Shown here piece by piece: positions 13,781 through 25,245 of a DNA stretch of 64,000 bases. The notes beneath the pieces were generated by a model. That model was given only the letters and a program-made list of their open reading frames with translations. It did no database searches and was not told the origin of the DNA. Position 1 is the first letter of the stretch; every line of letters starts with the position of its first letter. A program made the translations under genes and the position numbers. This stretch comes from Reticulitermes lucifugus (Eukaryota; Arthropoda; Insecta; Blattodea; Rhinotermitidae), in assembly GCA_026260175.1 (NCBI GenBank), contig JAKCWW010000746.1, positions 1 through 64,000 on the forward strand, given 5' to 3'.

Positions 13781-13840
<60 letters not shown>
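13672..13840. repeat. (CA)n then (TA)n microsatellite interrupted by a 50-N gap
   Basis: Pure CA repeat from 13672 to 13730, 50 Ns at 13731-13780, more CA to 13822, then about nine TA units. The true length is unknown because assembly stopped inside the repeat. Cysteine/valine and threonine/histidine frames over it are artefacts. Confidence 0.97.
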
Positions 13841-15221
13841 CGCCCTGCAGTACAATTAAGTCTCTCAATAAAAGCATAATTATAACAACGATTCCAGTTA
13901 TGTCTTACTAATTAGATTAAATGTGTTTGGCAAGTAACATTTGTATCATAATTTTGTACTTTTTATTATATTTTCCTATTCTAATAACAACGGCATACAA
14001 GTACTAATTACGTGTACCCCAGCCTTGAAATCTAAGATATTATTAATTATATCTTCAGAAGCTAATGCATTGTCCGTGACACTACTATCCAGTTTATTAA
14101 TGAAAGTAAATTCCCCTCTTTTATGAGATCCCACTTGACAGAGGAATATGCACGGCTTTCTTTTCACTAGCTTGTAAAGTGTTAGAGAATAAAACAAGGA
14201 CACGTCGTGATGCGTTGCAGTTAATGAAATGCTTTCATCTACTGTCCACACATTTTGAAATTAGTATTAATATTGAGTAACTCGAGCAAGTTAACGCAGC
14301 GGTAATGACATGGGCATGTTATTTAGGCGTACCTGTTTGGATTTGCCACCGGGTACTGACTGTGGTTCTTACCCGTCTTTTTATGCAAATTCCGTTTTAG
14401 TACCGATGTTTAAACTGTTATTGCACCCTAGTGACCTAGGGTTAAACGCCAAGAACATTGCTGCTAGTGCAATTTATTACAACTTATCGACGTCGAACGA
14501 CTCAACATTACATTCAGTAACCACGTAAGTTTTCATTGAGCCTTAAAATATTAAAACAGGCCAATCCCTGTCTCGTCAAAACCTTTATCTACTTCAAGCT
14601 GAAAAAATAATTTCTCTGAAATTTGGCGTTATCTAAACAAGTTATTTGAAACAGCGTCATTTAATAACAAAGGATCAATTGGCTTCTCAATAAAATACCC
14701 GTGAAGCCTTTTCGCAGATTCATATGCTGGCGATGGAACCCACATTTCTCATCTCATGTCAGACCTTTTGATTTTTAAGTGAATTACAAGCCAGTGTGCT
14801 CGTTCCACCATAGAATACAAGTTTGTCTTGAGAGAAAATGATGTAGAACACAGCTGAGCAAAGATTTGTATTCACGTATCTTACGGAGCTATTTTGAAAG
14901 AACCGACTGGAGAGATCTTCGCGAGACAATTTTATCAGTTAAAAAAGTTGTCGAATACTTACGGATTATTTGCACGGACTAAATATAAGGTGAAGATTCG
15001 AGTTTTTTTTTAGATATGACATTATGTCGACTTGTAAAGAGTTGCATTCGTTTTGGTGTAGCCTCCTGCTTCTTTCTTCAGGTTCTGCAGTTCAAGAAGC
15101 TACTGAACATAATCTATATATAGCCCATATTTGGTTTAACGCACCAACTAACTTCATGGGGACAGAGTCCTTCTTGAAAAGCTAAAAGGTTCGCGTGTAG
15201 TCCAGAAAATCCCCTATTTTA
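13841..15221. other. No gene seen
   Basis: Short frames at 13941-14528 have no recognisable domain. A run of T sits near 15004-15012. Nothing else supportable. Confidence 0.55.
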
Positions 15222-15690
15222 TCAAAACCGGAGGATCATTACCGCCTTTACGATATCCCGCCACCTGTCTCTATCCCGAGCCGGATTAATCCAGTCCGTG
15301 CCCCAATTATACTTCTTGAAGATCCATTTTAATATTATCTTCCCATCCACGTCTAGGTCTTCGAAGTGGTCTTTTTTTTCCTCACGTTTCTCCACTTCAA
15401 ACATTTGTACACCTCTCCTCTCCTCCATACATACCACATGCCTCGCCCATCTCATTCTTCTTGATTTGATCACCCGAACAATATTTGGTGAGCGGTAAAG
15501 AGCATAGAGCTCCTCATTATGCAGTCTTCTCCACTCTCCTGTTATCTCGTCCCTCTTAGGCCAAAACATCTATTTCAGCACCCTATTCTCCAACACCCTC
15601 AGCCTATGTTCCTCTCTGTGTGAGAGACCAAGTTTCACACCATAAGAAACAGGAAAAATTATATTTCTGTATATTTTGATCCATATATTT
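15222..15690 (-). mobile_element. LINE C-terminal fragment
   Basis: The minus strand reads KIYRNIIF, PVSYGVK, REEHRLRVLENRVLK, then a 115-codon open stretch with EWRRLHNEELYALY, NIVRVIKSRRMRWARHV and TDWINPARDRDRWRDIV. This order is the region downstream of the reverse transcriptase core in a very common arthropod LINE group: a tyrosine-rich 'YG' segment, an R-rich 'RWARHV' segment, then a 'DRDRW' tail. Only the C-terminal part is present, as in 5'-truncated copies. An in-frame stop separates VLK from MFWPKRDE. Confidence 0.85.
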
Positions 15691-17216
15691 GTTTTTACAC
15701 ACAAATATTGTAATTATATCCAGTGGACCAAATTTCAGTAAACTCACGCGAAAGACGAAACAAGGTTTTGGTTTTCTGTGACAGAATATTCCTCAATCTT
15801 CTCTCTCATCACCATGGTTATTCTTGGACATAAAATTTTTGTTCAGAAGAACGCAGTGCATCTGTCGATGGTCGCACATAATAACACAGCTCTGATCAAT
15901 AATAGATACAGGGCTTACAATATTTGTGACTTATACCGTGCATACACGGAAAACACTCCATCTTATTGTTATTAACAGTTGATTTGGAAATGTCATCACA
16001 AACTCTGTTTGCTCTTCTGAATAAATATTCCTTCAGAAGAAGAAAATTTTACTCTTCTAGTTTTGATTTCCAGATTATTACATAACCTTTTCTGTTAATT
16101 TCATTTACAGTACGTTTTGTATATGTTGCGAAAGGAAGTAAGAAGTTGCAAAGGTTCATATTATTAATAATAGCAATAATAATAATAATATCCTCTTACA
16201 GTGTTGGGTTTTCCCGTGGCCATATTCAGATCGATCCTGACGTGCGATCAACAAAGGAGATATATCAGTAACCAACATACCGGAACATCAAAGGAAGGGT
16301 AGTTTTAAAGTACCAAGGGTATGAAATGTACATTCAGAGCTCTGAGGATAGAATTCAGAACTTCTTCAATATATATCCTGAAATAACACCAGAAATATTA
16401 GTATCACAAGAACAAAATTACATATCGTATTGAAGTACATTTCTTAGGAAGATGCTATTGAAATCTTAGCGTTTTGAAGCGAAAATGACTGCTTTACAAT
16501 TCACGTTTTGTCAAAGCTGCCTTTCCTCTTAACTCTTTAATCCGCTATCGCCTGTGCCATGGGCTTCCTTCCTTTATGTTTCCGCAAGTCAGCAGTACTT
16601 GGAAGCGTAACCTTCTGTGTTGAAGTATCGCACAAGAAACCCGTTGCAAATTGAATCCTCGTGAAACTGAAGACATTGGGCGTATGTTAGAAACTTTCTG
16701 TTTTTATACTTCTCCCCCTGCATTTGTTTCCGATTTTTCTTCCTCCCATCTTCTCCTCTACTTTACTTGTTATTATTGAAATGTATGAAGGATGGAAGTA
16801 AAGCTCTGTCCCATCATGCAGTTGGGTTTTGAATTTTTGTGGACTGTTGAGCAGCGAAAGATAGATGGAGAAATTAAACTATATTATCAATTCCAGTTGA
16901 TTCGAATACTGTCATACGTCTTCGACACGCCGGTTCCGCTTTGAAACCTGATTTAAGTTCATGTTACTTAAAATTTATGTTCCTCCCTCAAAAAAAAAAA
17001 AAAAAGTCGTCGCATTTCAAAGACCAGTTTTTAGCGCTGTTTAAGGAAGTAATTTATGTCAACACGGGGAAGCATACGAAACGTATGAACATATCCTGCA
17101 GTCCAAATGCAGAACTGCTATACTGTAAAGCAATTTGAGGGCCCCATGTTCTGTGTTTGACCTACCTAATTGCTACGAGCTTAAAAATCCAAGTTTTGAG
17201 TGAACCTCTTTTTCGA
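15691..17216. other. No gene seen; A-rich and ATA-rich simple runs
   Basis: An ATA/AAT run lies at about 16165-16190 and a poly-A run of about 16 at 16989-17005. The latter could be a retroelement tail, but I see no body attached to it. Confidence 0.55.
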
Positions 17217-17291
17217 CATTGAGAACTAATTGGTTTCTGGACGTTGTTTATTGTCGATGGACAAAGTCCAGAAACCCATTAGTTCTCAATG
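17217..17291. repeat. Hairpin with 26-bp arms
   Basis: CATTGAGAACTAAT at 17217 is the complement of ATTAGTTCTCAATG ending at 17291. The arms extend through GGTTTCTGGAC/GTCCAGAAACC with a single mismatch, around a 23-base loop. It is probably a small foldback element or the residue of one. No coding content and no clear target-site duplication. Confidence 0.8.
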
Positions 17292-17744
17292 TTGCATACC
17301 ATCGTCAGAACCTTTTAGAATTCACTCTTTTCCGACATTTTGAAGAAACTACCTGATTTATCGGGACCGTTTTTTCTTCATATATTTATCGACACTTTAT
17401 CAAGTGCAATTTCGGGTATGTATTTGTGTATGATTCTCTGACTGTATAATTTTGCCATACGCAAGTTTTGCTTTAATACTCTTTTTATATGAATTTCGTG
17501 TAACTGTACTTTTTGTAGTGAAAACTAAAAATAATGACATTATTTCTATAAAAATTAGGAGCTATAGCGGGCTAAAAATGAATGTATCAAAATCAGTTCA
17601 AATACGTACTCAGCAATAAAAGACCCTTTGAAACAAAAGGAGTAACAAAATACAAGTTTCTAGTTTTGAGAGCGCAACTATTTTGTAAGTTATCCGTAAA
17701 GCAGGAATATTTCTGGTAAGTGGACGGAGGTGAGAAGGGATGAA

Positions 17745-17885
17745 TACCATGCCTCACTGGCTTAGCATTCTTGCTTCGTTCGTACCCTGTTCCGTGTTTG
17801 GTTATCCATTTTTCGTGGTTTTCTTCAGTACCTTAGGCAAATTCCTGGCAGTAACGCGAGATATGTCATGGCTGGTTTCTGTCAT
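17745..17885 (+). mobile_element. SINE family 3 copy, diverged
   Basis: GGCTTAGCATTCTTGCTTC (17759-17777) matches GAGAAGCATTCTTACTTC in the copy at 28.9 kb and resembles a tRNA-like box A region. The downstream words (ACCTTAGGCAAATTCCTGG, then ATGTCATGGCTG) follow the order of that copy's 3' body. No box B consensus survives. Assigned by comparison within the window and memory of a widespread insect SINE. Confidence 0.45.
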
Positions 17886-19039
17886 ATTCTTATAAAACGT
17901 CCTCTCCTTTAAGCATTGTTAAATTAACTAAGAAATATTGAAGGAAGCAGTTCTAGCCAATTTTCAGAATGTATTTAAAAGCCTACCTACACAATGAGAA
18001 TCTCAATAGGTGTCTGTGATAGATATTTGAAGCCACTGTTGTTGGTTGAACGATGTTCGTTGTTGAGACTGGGTATCATATATAGCAATAACAGTTTGTA
18101 GTTTAATACAGGAGTAATGAATCGAGAGAACAAATGTTTGTTTGTCAATTTAAAGCAGATGTAAACACCCGTACTTCCGTTTTGATTTCCTTTAAGTTCC
18201 AGAAAATTGCCGAGAATTTCCCTCATTATTTTCTGGAACGCTGCGTGTGTTTGTTATGGCGTAATATCTTCTTCCGGAACGAGCCGATTTGACCAGTAGA
18301 GTATTGCTTCTAACGATTTCGCTGTGCAAAAATTATACGATAAGCTCCCAGGAAAGAGCCATAACATGAATCACACAGTAGCGAATAAAAATGTCCCCTG
18401 CATCCTGACGCAGGAGAAAGAGGCAGAGAAGCTGCGGCCAGAGGTTAGCAGTAGCTTGATGAAGAGTGGGGTAAGGTCACATAGGACAGGATCGAAATAT
18501 ATTGCATAATTTTCGGAAGCTGTCTTCCTCCCCTCCCTTGTGAAGGATGATGCTGCAAGATGGCGGCCCCCACACACGGATCGTGCTCTGTTCTCTCTCA
18601 TACATTTAAATATTGAATCTGGGGAAGTACGTTTGATTTACGAGTATGACGTACTCTTATGGCTGGCCTCCATATAGCATTTCCTTCCTAAGATATATCA
18701 TCATATCTGGAGACAGAAACAAATATTTTTCTTCGTAGCAATGTAATCAGATTCTTTGTCACTAGGACAGTCAAAAAACTCAGTTAACTAAATAAATAAT
18801 ATGGGACATATTTCTTAATGACAAGCTAATATCACTCAGCTGCTCAACAAAGGTTTGCTTTCATGATAAGCAAAGGTTTGTTTCCGTATTTAAAACAGCC
18901 TTTCATTACACCTTATCTTGAGCCATATGAATCCACTCTGCATCATCATACACATGTAACCCCGGGTCTCAAAAGCGGCATCTTCGTTGTGAATTTACGT
19001 TCAAAAATTCTGATTTAATTTCTCTTGTCCTTCTTGTGT
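17886..19039. other. No gene seen
   Basis: Frames on both strands overlap at 18324-18601, including a minus-strand one of 76 codons, without domain features. One side of this stretch is moderately richer in G and C. I cannot exclude an unrecognised repeat. Confidence 0.5.
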
Positions 19040-19260
19040 ACTAAATCCTGCCAGTCTCATCCCCCTTGATTTTCTCACATTAATATGTGCTGGAGGGCCA
19101 AACTCTACTTCTGCAAATTTCTGCTTTCTGATGTACTTCTTCCCTTTTAGATTCAACTATTTTTCTAAACAGTCTGTTCTCGAAAGCGCAAATTGTTATA
19201 TTTCCCTAGTCTGGACAGCTGTATTCTATATTCATCGACTTGTAAACGGTTTACGTCTTC
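19040..19260 (-). mobile_element. Possible LINE remnant
   Basis: Minus-strand translation around 19150-19250 gives TVYKSMNIEYSCPD and CAFENRLFRKIVESKREEV. This resembles the 'T-Y-S-ILEYG ... FE..LLRKI' region after the RT core of some LINEs. A stop lies between the two pieces and there is no second independent landmark, so this is tentative. Confidence 0.3.
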
Positions 19261-20260
19261 CTTAAAAGAGACTGATTATACAACGCAAATAAAACCTTCC
19301 TTTTCAGTTTATTTTGAATGGTAAAATTAATAAATTATAGAATATACCTGTTTCTTAACCCTTCAGTCACAGTGGTAGCAATATCTGTGCCGCCTTCTTT
19401 AATAATACTTTCTACAATTTCCCACAGACTGTGTTTATGTGTTTTAAATTATTTTTCTGTAATCAACAGCGTTAATTGCCCTAAACATCATAACTGATTG
19501 GTCATTGTAATAACGACGCAGTGTATTGTCTGTGCGGCATGAGCCGAAGTTTTGACCATTATTTAGATGAACTTTAGGCCTGAAATTGTTAAACGATAAA
19601 AGAAACTTAATTTTATTAATTAATTCATTATGTGACGTTTAAGACTAGCGACAAGTGGAGAACGGGACCGCAAAGTTTTATTTTTGAATACAGTTTTCAA
19701 AATATCAACAGCATTCAGTACCCTGCCGTCAGTTAAAGTAAGTGTCTATGGATACAAAATTAATCGTTTGTGAGAGAGCAGGAACATGTGGCAAGGGATG
19801 AAACCTTGGGGAAAAAGAAAAGCTATGTGGTTGTGGCTGTTCAGAAAAATCAGCCCTCCAGCTTTTAATAACAGCAAGACTGCTACAGGAAAGAGATTCC
19901 TCTTCCTTTAAGATTATTAACCCTTGAACTCATAGGCCCTATTTGCATATAGATGTAGACTCAAGCAGGGAATATTTCTTTTCCATGAAAGAACACTAAC
20001 GGAATAGAAGTGTTTAAAATTACTGAACCGATAAAACCTACAAAAAACACTCAAAGAATGCCGTTTGTTTTCTTAAAATATAACGTACCGCAGGTAAATT
20101 GTTAATATATTTTAGATTTGTTTATGTACCTCAGCTAAAAAGTATTTTAGTGGTTACAGTTACAACAACTCTGCCCTTCAACCTTCTGTTTTTAGCCCAA
20201 CACAGGGATTTTTTAAATCTTCTTGTTCGCATATTTGTGAATGAAAATACGTAGATACCT

Positions 20261-20318
20261 CACACACACACACACACATACATACATACATACCTAGATA
20301 TATACATACATATATATG
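20261..20318. repeat. (CA)n / (TACA)n / (TA)n compound microsatellite
   Basis: About nine CA units pass into TACA units and then ATATATAC repeats. Simple slippage product. Confidence 0.9.
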
Positions 20319-20774
20319 ATACTTCTGGATATTCTGTCGTTATATAAGCCAATGGTTACAAACAGGAAGAGAATGTGACAGCAGCTGTTGTAGAAATTCT
20401 GACTCTGTACTGCAGGTCCGAGTAGCTGTCCATCCAGAACTTGCAAGTTTGGAGCCCGCATTTTAATTAAATCTTTATTTAAAAAAAGACCCTTAAGGGT
20501 TGTAATGTGTAGGAGTGATATACGTACAGTTAACTATGATATAAAAGCGTAGCAAATACAGTTGTATTTAAAGGGATTTATGTAAGTTTATTGCAGAGTT
20601 ATGATCGCGTGCAAAGTTATTACAGGATGTATGAATGTACCTTTTAAGAAACAGTGAAAAATACACTTATTCTTCAGCGATACAGATCAATTCATACTTT
20701 GGGCTTCTGTGTTTTTCTGAATTCGAATTAATTAAAACGACACGACTGCTTGGGTGGAGTTATAGAACGTATCA

Positions 20775-20832
20775 GGGCCTCGCTATTGGAGGATAACGCA
20801 GATATTGTGATCCTATGTTCAATTCCCGAATA
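20775..20832 (+). mobile_element. tRNA-like SINE head remnant
   Basis: GGATAACGCAGATATTGTGATC followed by TGTTCAATTCCCG has the spacing of a tRNA A-box arm and B box (consensus GGTTCGAATCC). Only the head is recognisable. It does not fold into an intact tRNA, so a decayed SINE is more likely than a gene. Confidence 0.35.
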
Positions 20833-21113
20833 TAATTCTAAAGAATTTTTCCACTTTTTAAGCGACTGAATTTGCTGTGGGCCACAGACAGGCCGAATAT
20901 CATGAACATCGAAATAAAAGTCCTGTCTATTGAGTTACTAGTGGTAACTAGGCCTAAATGTATATGTGTAGAATTTAAATAAGAGTTGTGTGTGAAGTAT
21001 TTGTGTTGTTTAATACTACTAGTGGACATTAGGAGTGTACATAACATAAATAATACAGAATATGCAATATTTGTATCATTAAATTTACGAGAGTATGTCA
21101 ATAGGTATACGTC

Positions 21114-21356
21114 TAAAGGTAAAGTTCAGTCCATAACATGCCTATGCAGGAATCCTCAGCACAAGAATGTGGTGAGTGGTCCGCACCACGCCCCTGACGC
21201 TTTACACCGGGGACAGACACGATACCCATTGTACATGAGGGTGGGTGAGTTCGTGGCCGGTCTTGGTGCGCACAGATAATCTCACCCTCACCGGAATTCG
21301 ATCCCCGGACCAACCAGCCTGTAGCGAGTGCTATACCGGCTATGCTATCCCGGCAG
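21114..21356 (-). mobile_element. tRNA-derived SINE, family 2, near full length
   Basis: On the minus strand the head begins near 21356 with CGGGATAGCATAGCCGG, whose TAGCATAGCCGG fits the Pol III box A consensus exactly. GGATCGAATTCC follows at box B distance. The body continues through AATGGGTATCGTGTCTGTCC and GACCACTCACCACATTC and ends in TTTACCTTTAGAC at 21114. The ACCTTT-type tail recurs in the copies at 34.2 and 49.8 kb. Open frames over it on both strands are by-products. Confidence 0.85.
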
Positions 21357-21610
21357 TATACGGGTACCGTAAACAATTTAAGCAGCGTATGTATTCTTGA
21401 GTACTACTAAGGGACATTAGCTGGTTAGATGGTGCAGTGACTCAGGAGTTACACCTGTGGTGGTCAGCTGCAGTGCAGTTGTGAATGGATTAAATAAAAG
21501 CCGTGAAATGTAAACCCCGTTCATCATTGCGATAGGCTTTTCTCCACCCAATGTGTCGTACCAAGATTTTAGACGTAAATGCATTATAGGCTTCCAGTCT
21601 TCCTCGAACG

Positions 21611-21775
21611 GGAAAGGTAAAGTAAAAGTTGCCCCTCTCCACGTCATGAAGGCATATGGAGAGTGCAGAGGTACAGATCCACTCATTCTTAACCTCTACA
21701 CTAGACGGAGTTGAGTGGTCAACATCACGCCCTATCCGATTTACGCCCTGGAAGAACTCCGGTACCCATTTATCA
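21611..21775 (-). mobile_element. SINE family 2, 5'-truncated copy
   Basis: It has the same 3' body as the copies at 28.6 and 34.3 kb: on the plus strand CTCATTCTTAACCTCTACAC, GAGTTGAGTGGTCAACATCA and CCGGTACCCATT in order, with AAAGGTAAAG as the complement of the ACCTTT tail. The tRNA head is missing on the 21775 side. Confidence 0.7.
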
Positions 21776-21955
21776 TATCTTTAACTATAAAACACACTTC
21801 ATTGTCTTCAAGTCGGAACATATTTTATAGCAACTCCTGTATGGTGTCACTGATATTCCTATTTCTTTTTTGTGCCATGAATTCCTTACTGACCACGAGT
21901 ACTAACAAAAGTACCGGTCAGCAACCGTTCACAAAATTGCCGATCAGTCTCTGAT

Positions 21956-22171
21956 GGTACGGAGGCACAGCAAATGTGTTGCTTTGAGGTTGGTGGGGTA
22001 GCAGGTGCATGGCCTGAATGCGATTTTAACCAACAAGAAACTCATCCACGCGAGGGGGCAGTCAGTGCGGCCGCCTGGATAAGTTTCTTGCTGTTAGTTA
22101 AAATCGCATTCCCGCGTCGCACCTGCTACCCCGCTAACCTCCAAGCAACACGCTTGCAGTGCATCCGTGCC
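21956..22171. repeat. Foldback (inverted-repeat) element, arms about 90 bp
   Basis: The left arm starts GGTACGGAGGCACAGCAAATG and the right arm ends with its diverged complement. Matching continues through GGGGTAGCAGGTGC and AATGCGATTTTAAC to the loop near 22050-22080. Arms are roughly 80 per cent alike by eye. No transposase. An 87-codon open frame starting at 21974 lies almost wholly in the palindrome and is not a gene. A clear target-site duplication is not visible. Confidence 0.8.
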
Positions 22172-22744
22172 CTGAGCCTTTACATTGGCTGGAGTTTCAC
22201 TGTGTTTGTGATATTTACATATAAATTCCAAGTGTGATACTTACATATGAATTTCAAGCCTGACTGGAAGGTCGGTCACCCTTTGTGGCATTTTAAACCT
22301 GTAAGAATGTTTTCTACTTAATTATGATTTACACTTCCATATAATTCTTTAAGATAACAAAGCAATTTATTCCAAATAAGGCGTTTTATGTGTATCAAGC
22401 ATACAGACTCTCGCACGCGAAGCAAACGTCTGTATTAGTATTAGTAACAGAAGTACACGCAGAGAAAACCAGACACTGCGAAGTGTATGTTCATGGCTCA
22501 TCGACAGAATGAATTACAAAATAACAGTATCGCTTCCTTTTGAACAGGGCAGTGAATTTTCTCACCAAGGACTTTATTCATTACAGTTTGTTACCTTCGT
22601 GCCTTACTCTTAATACATATTTAAGAGTAAAGGCGATTTTGTAGAAAACATCCCATTTTGTTTATATATTAACAATAATTATTCAGTACTGTTGATGGTG
22701 TTTAAAAATTTTTATTAATAACTAGGTAGTTTTAAAAGCAAAAA

Positions 22745-22830
22745 AAATTAAATCGACCCCGTCCCTGGTTTATACCTAGGATCTTCCGAGTATGAAGCCA
22801 ATATGCTTCCCTTACACGGCAGGGCATTAA
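22745..22830 (-). mobile_element. tRNA-like SINE head remnant
   Basis: The minus strand gives AAGCATATTGGCTTCATACT, GGAAGATCCTAGGTATAAACC. This has the anticodon-arm and T-arm layout of tRNA-derived SINE heads, with a decayed B box. It is not an intact tRNA. Confidence 0.3.
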
Positions 22831-23507
22831 GTAACATGCATCCAGTTAATAATTCATGATCAGACATTAGTCTAAGCAAGGCATTATTCATCTGGTTCTC
22901 GTTTTCATATAAAGCATGTACAAATATAATTCTTCTTCACATTCTGTTCAATTTAACACTGTTTAATCATCCTGCCATTCTACGCTAGTGACAGTATGGG
23001 GAGGTTTTTCTTATATGTTACCCCTTACTAACTGTGTATTTGAACAAACCACAAATGAGTGATATTTCGTTTCGGTCGGTTCATTATAACAATGACAATG
23101 GAAGCGCCTATTTTTATCAGTTTATATGCAAAGCAAGGCTTAGCATAAAAACAAAAGAAATCGCTTTACATAAGCTTAGAAACACTTGCTTTGTAATAAA
23201 GCTTATGGATAAGTTGTTTACACGACCTGTAGTTGCGACGTCTGGTAGAACTGTCATTAAAGATATGCATTATACAGGAGTTTTATTGTGAAGTAGTTAC
23301 AATATCTTAAAAATTAAACTTACGTTCTCGTAATATGCAGAACTTATTTTCTTGAACATTGTTATTGTTATTATTATTATTATTCCACTAATATTTGTAA
23401 ACTAGATGCCGTGTATTATGGTAGGTAAGAACCGACTTCAGACTGTCATTTATTTGAGCGTCAGCTTGTATGTGGCTGAAGAAACCTAGGGGTATTGAAT
23501 TTCACAT
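22831..23507. other. No gene seen; (ATT)n run
   Basis: An ATT trinucleotide run lies at about 23361-23383. An 85-codon open frame at 23034-23291 has no recognisable features. Confidence 0.55.
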
Positions 23508-23695
23508 TATATTCACCGTGAATTTTGTATAATTGACTAATTCAAACCAACAAATGCACAAAGACAAGTTATGTAATTAATTCCTTTATTAAAAGGTTAC
23601 CCCAATATTGGGGTAACCTTTTAATAAAGGAATTAATGACATAACTTTTCTTTGTGCATTTGTTGGTTTGAATTAGTCAATAGAGGTATTGGTTT
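23508..23695. repeat. Family A palindrome, arms about 74 bp with no loop
   Basis: From 23532 to 23681 the sequence is an almost perfect palindrome centred on CCCCAATATTGGGG. Both arms carry the family A end box AAACCAACAAATGCACAAAG (or its complement). Left of the palindrome TTCACCGTGAATTTTGTATA matches the outermost part of family A at 42.8 kb. No hammerhead-like core is retained, so this is two outer ends joined head to head. Confidence 0.85.
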
Positions 23696-23699
23696 TAAA

Positions 23700-25039
23700 C
23701 AGTTCATTCTTTACCTAGTAGTCAGAAAGGTAAATTAATCTGAAAAACAATGAAGTAATATGTAAATATTATGAATGAACTCTGTGAGTTGCAAGTTTTC
23801 TGTGCTTTCGCAAAAGCTCACAAAATTTGTGGAAGAACTATATGTTTTAACTTGTGTTTCAATTGTGGAGTTTAGTTTAAAAACTTATCAGTTTCGAGAA
23901 TTTTTGGAAATATTTGGAAGTAGGCAGACAGCATTCTATTAAATGTTTCATAATAAAAATATGGACATAAACCCTTAATTCAGTGCTGTGTATCCTTAAG
24001 AGTTACGAAAAACTGAACGTTAATTTGATAGATAGACAACTGATAATTCGATCTAAAGGACATACGTATACGTGTACGTACAACGTAATATTAATTTACA
24101 CCTACATTTGTGTCTTACACATTATGTCACCTCTAAGTCCTCCGAATAACAATTCGTCTGCATTTATCATCTCTTCCATTGGTACTACATTTTACCTCCA
24201 GGGACAGTTTTAAGATGTTTCTGGCACTAATGCAGAAATAAATTTGGAGGTCCTACCCACGCATAGTCGTGAAGTGACCGTGCAGATAGAACTTACAGAA
24301 AATATATGCTTGACAAATATCTGATAATACAACCGGCCTTTTCGGGGCCCCATGCGGCCGAACAGACAGTAATAACCTTACACTGGCCTTGGCTGCTCCC
24401 TCGCTGTGAACAGTAAATATATAAAAGAGCTTTAATTAAATGAGGATTGTCTTCCTTTAAAGTCGCCAATATATAATTTTCATTGCTTTTCCAAGTCTGG
24501 TTTGTGAAGATCCTCTTGAAAACAGCAGAAACCTATTAAAATATGCCACAAAGCCTTACCACAAATGGAACTCCACCAGATCAAAATCCGCCACTGACCA
24601 CAAAGAGGTTTTCCAACAAAACGTGGTCCAAATAGAAATTAGAGTGAAGGGAACTGTGTGAGAACACACACAGTGGCTGTCAGACCACCGCGGAACCACA
24701 TCTGCTAACTAATGGACGCCAACAAAAACACAGGACTACCAACTGCCACAAAAACAGAACAACAAGAGAACGTCAGGTTTTTAGCAATGTTGCAGCATTC
24801 ATCTGTAATGATCTGATACCAAACAACGCTCTGCATTTGCTAATAAATGACAAAAACCAAGCTGGAGTGAATAGAATGGTTGTAGGAATGACAGGAATGG
24901 CAAACCGTCGACGTTCCTACAAAGAATTATGTTCCCCCTTGTCAACTCAGTTATCTAATTATCGAATGGTAAATGTAATTTAGCTGTTCTTAATTCAGCA
25001 ACTCCGTGAAGAGGTTTAGGGACTGGAAGTATAGTTCAA
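23700..25039. other. No gene seen
   Basis: A CA/AC-rich, relatively G-poor stretch at 24540-24920 looks like old repeat sequence, but its translations match nothing I know. Short frames only. Confidence 0.5.
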
Positions 25040-25245
25040 TGCATTCACTTCAGCGCTATGTGAAGATGCGTGTTCAGCTTCACGCTCCGGCCACTTTACT
25101 TCCCGGAAAAGAGACACCGTTATCTATTAGACAGGGGGCTTGACAGATTCCATAATCGTTCTGGACGCTGTCTAGGTAGGATAAATGTCTGCCGCTGTCG
25201 GAAATCCAACCCGAGATTCCAGTCGCCCAGCCCGTAAATTTTCAT
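25040..25245 (-). mobile_element. SINE family 2, degenerate
   Basis: On the plus strand CTTCACGCTCCGGCCACTTT, CCCGGAAAAGAGACACCG and CCAACCCGAGATTCCAG follow the order of the fuller minus-strand copy at 34.3 kb (CCACGCC, CCGGGAAAGAGACCCGG, CCGAGATTCGATCC). The B box is decayed. Confidence 0.5.

Noticed and set aside
13565-13879. Cys/Val, Thr/His and Tyr/Ile open frames over the CA/TA repeat
   Set aside because: They are translations of a microsatellite and of undetermined bases.
18324-18601. Opposed frames resembling an exon with flanking GT/AG
   Set aside because: No domain, and the dinucleotides are too frequent to count as splice evidence.
21974-22237. 87-codon plus-strand frame
   Set aside because: It is almost wholly within a foldback element.
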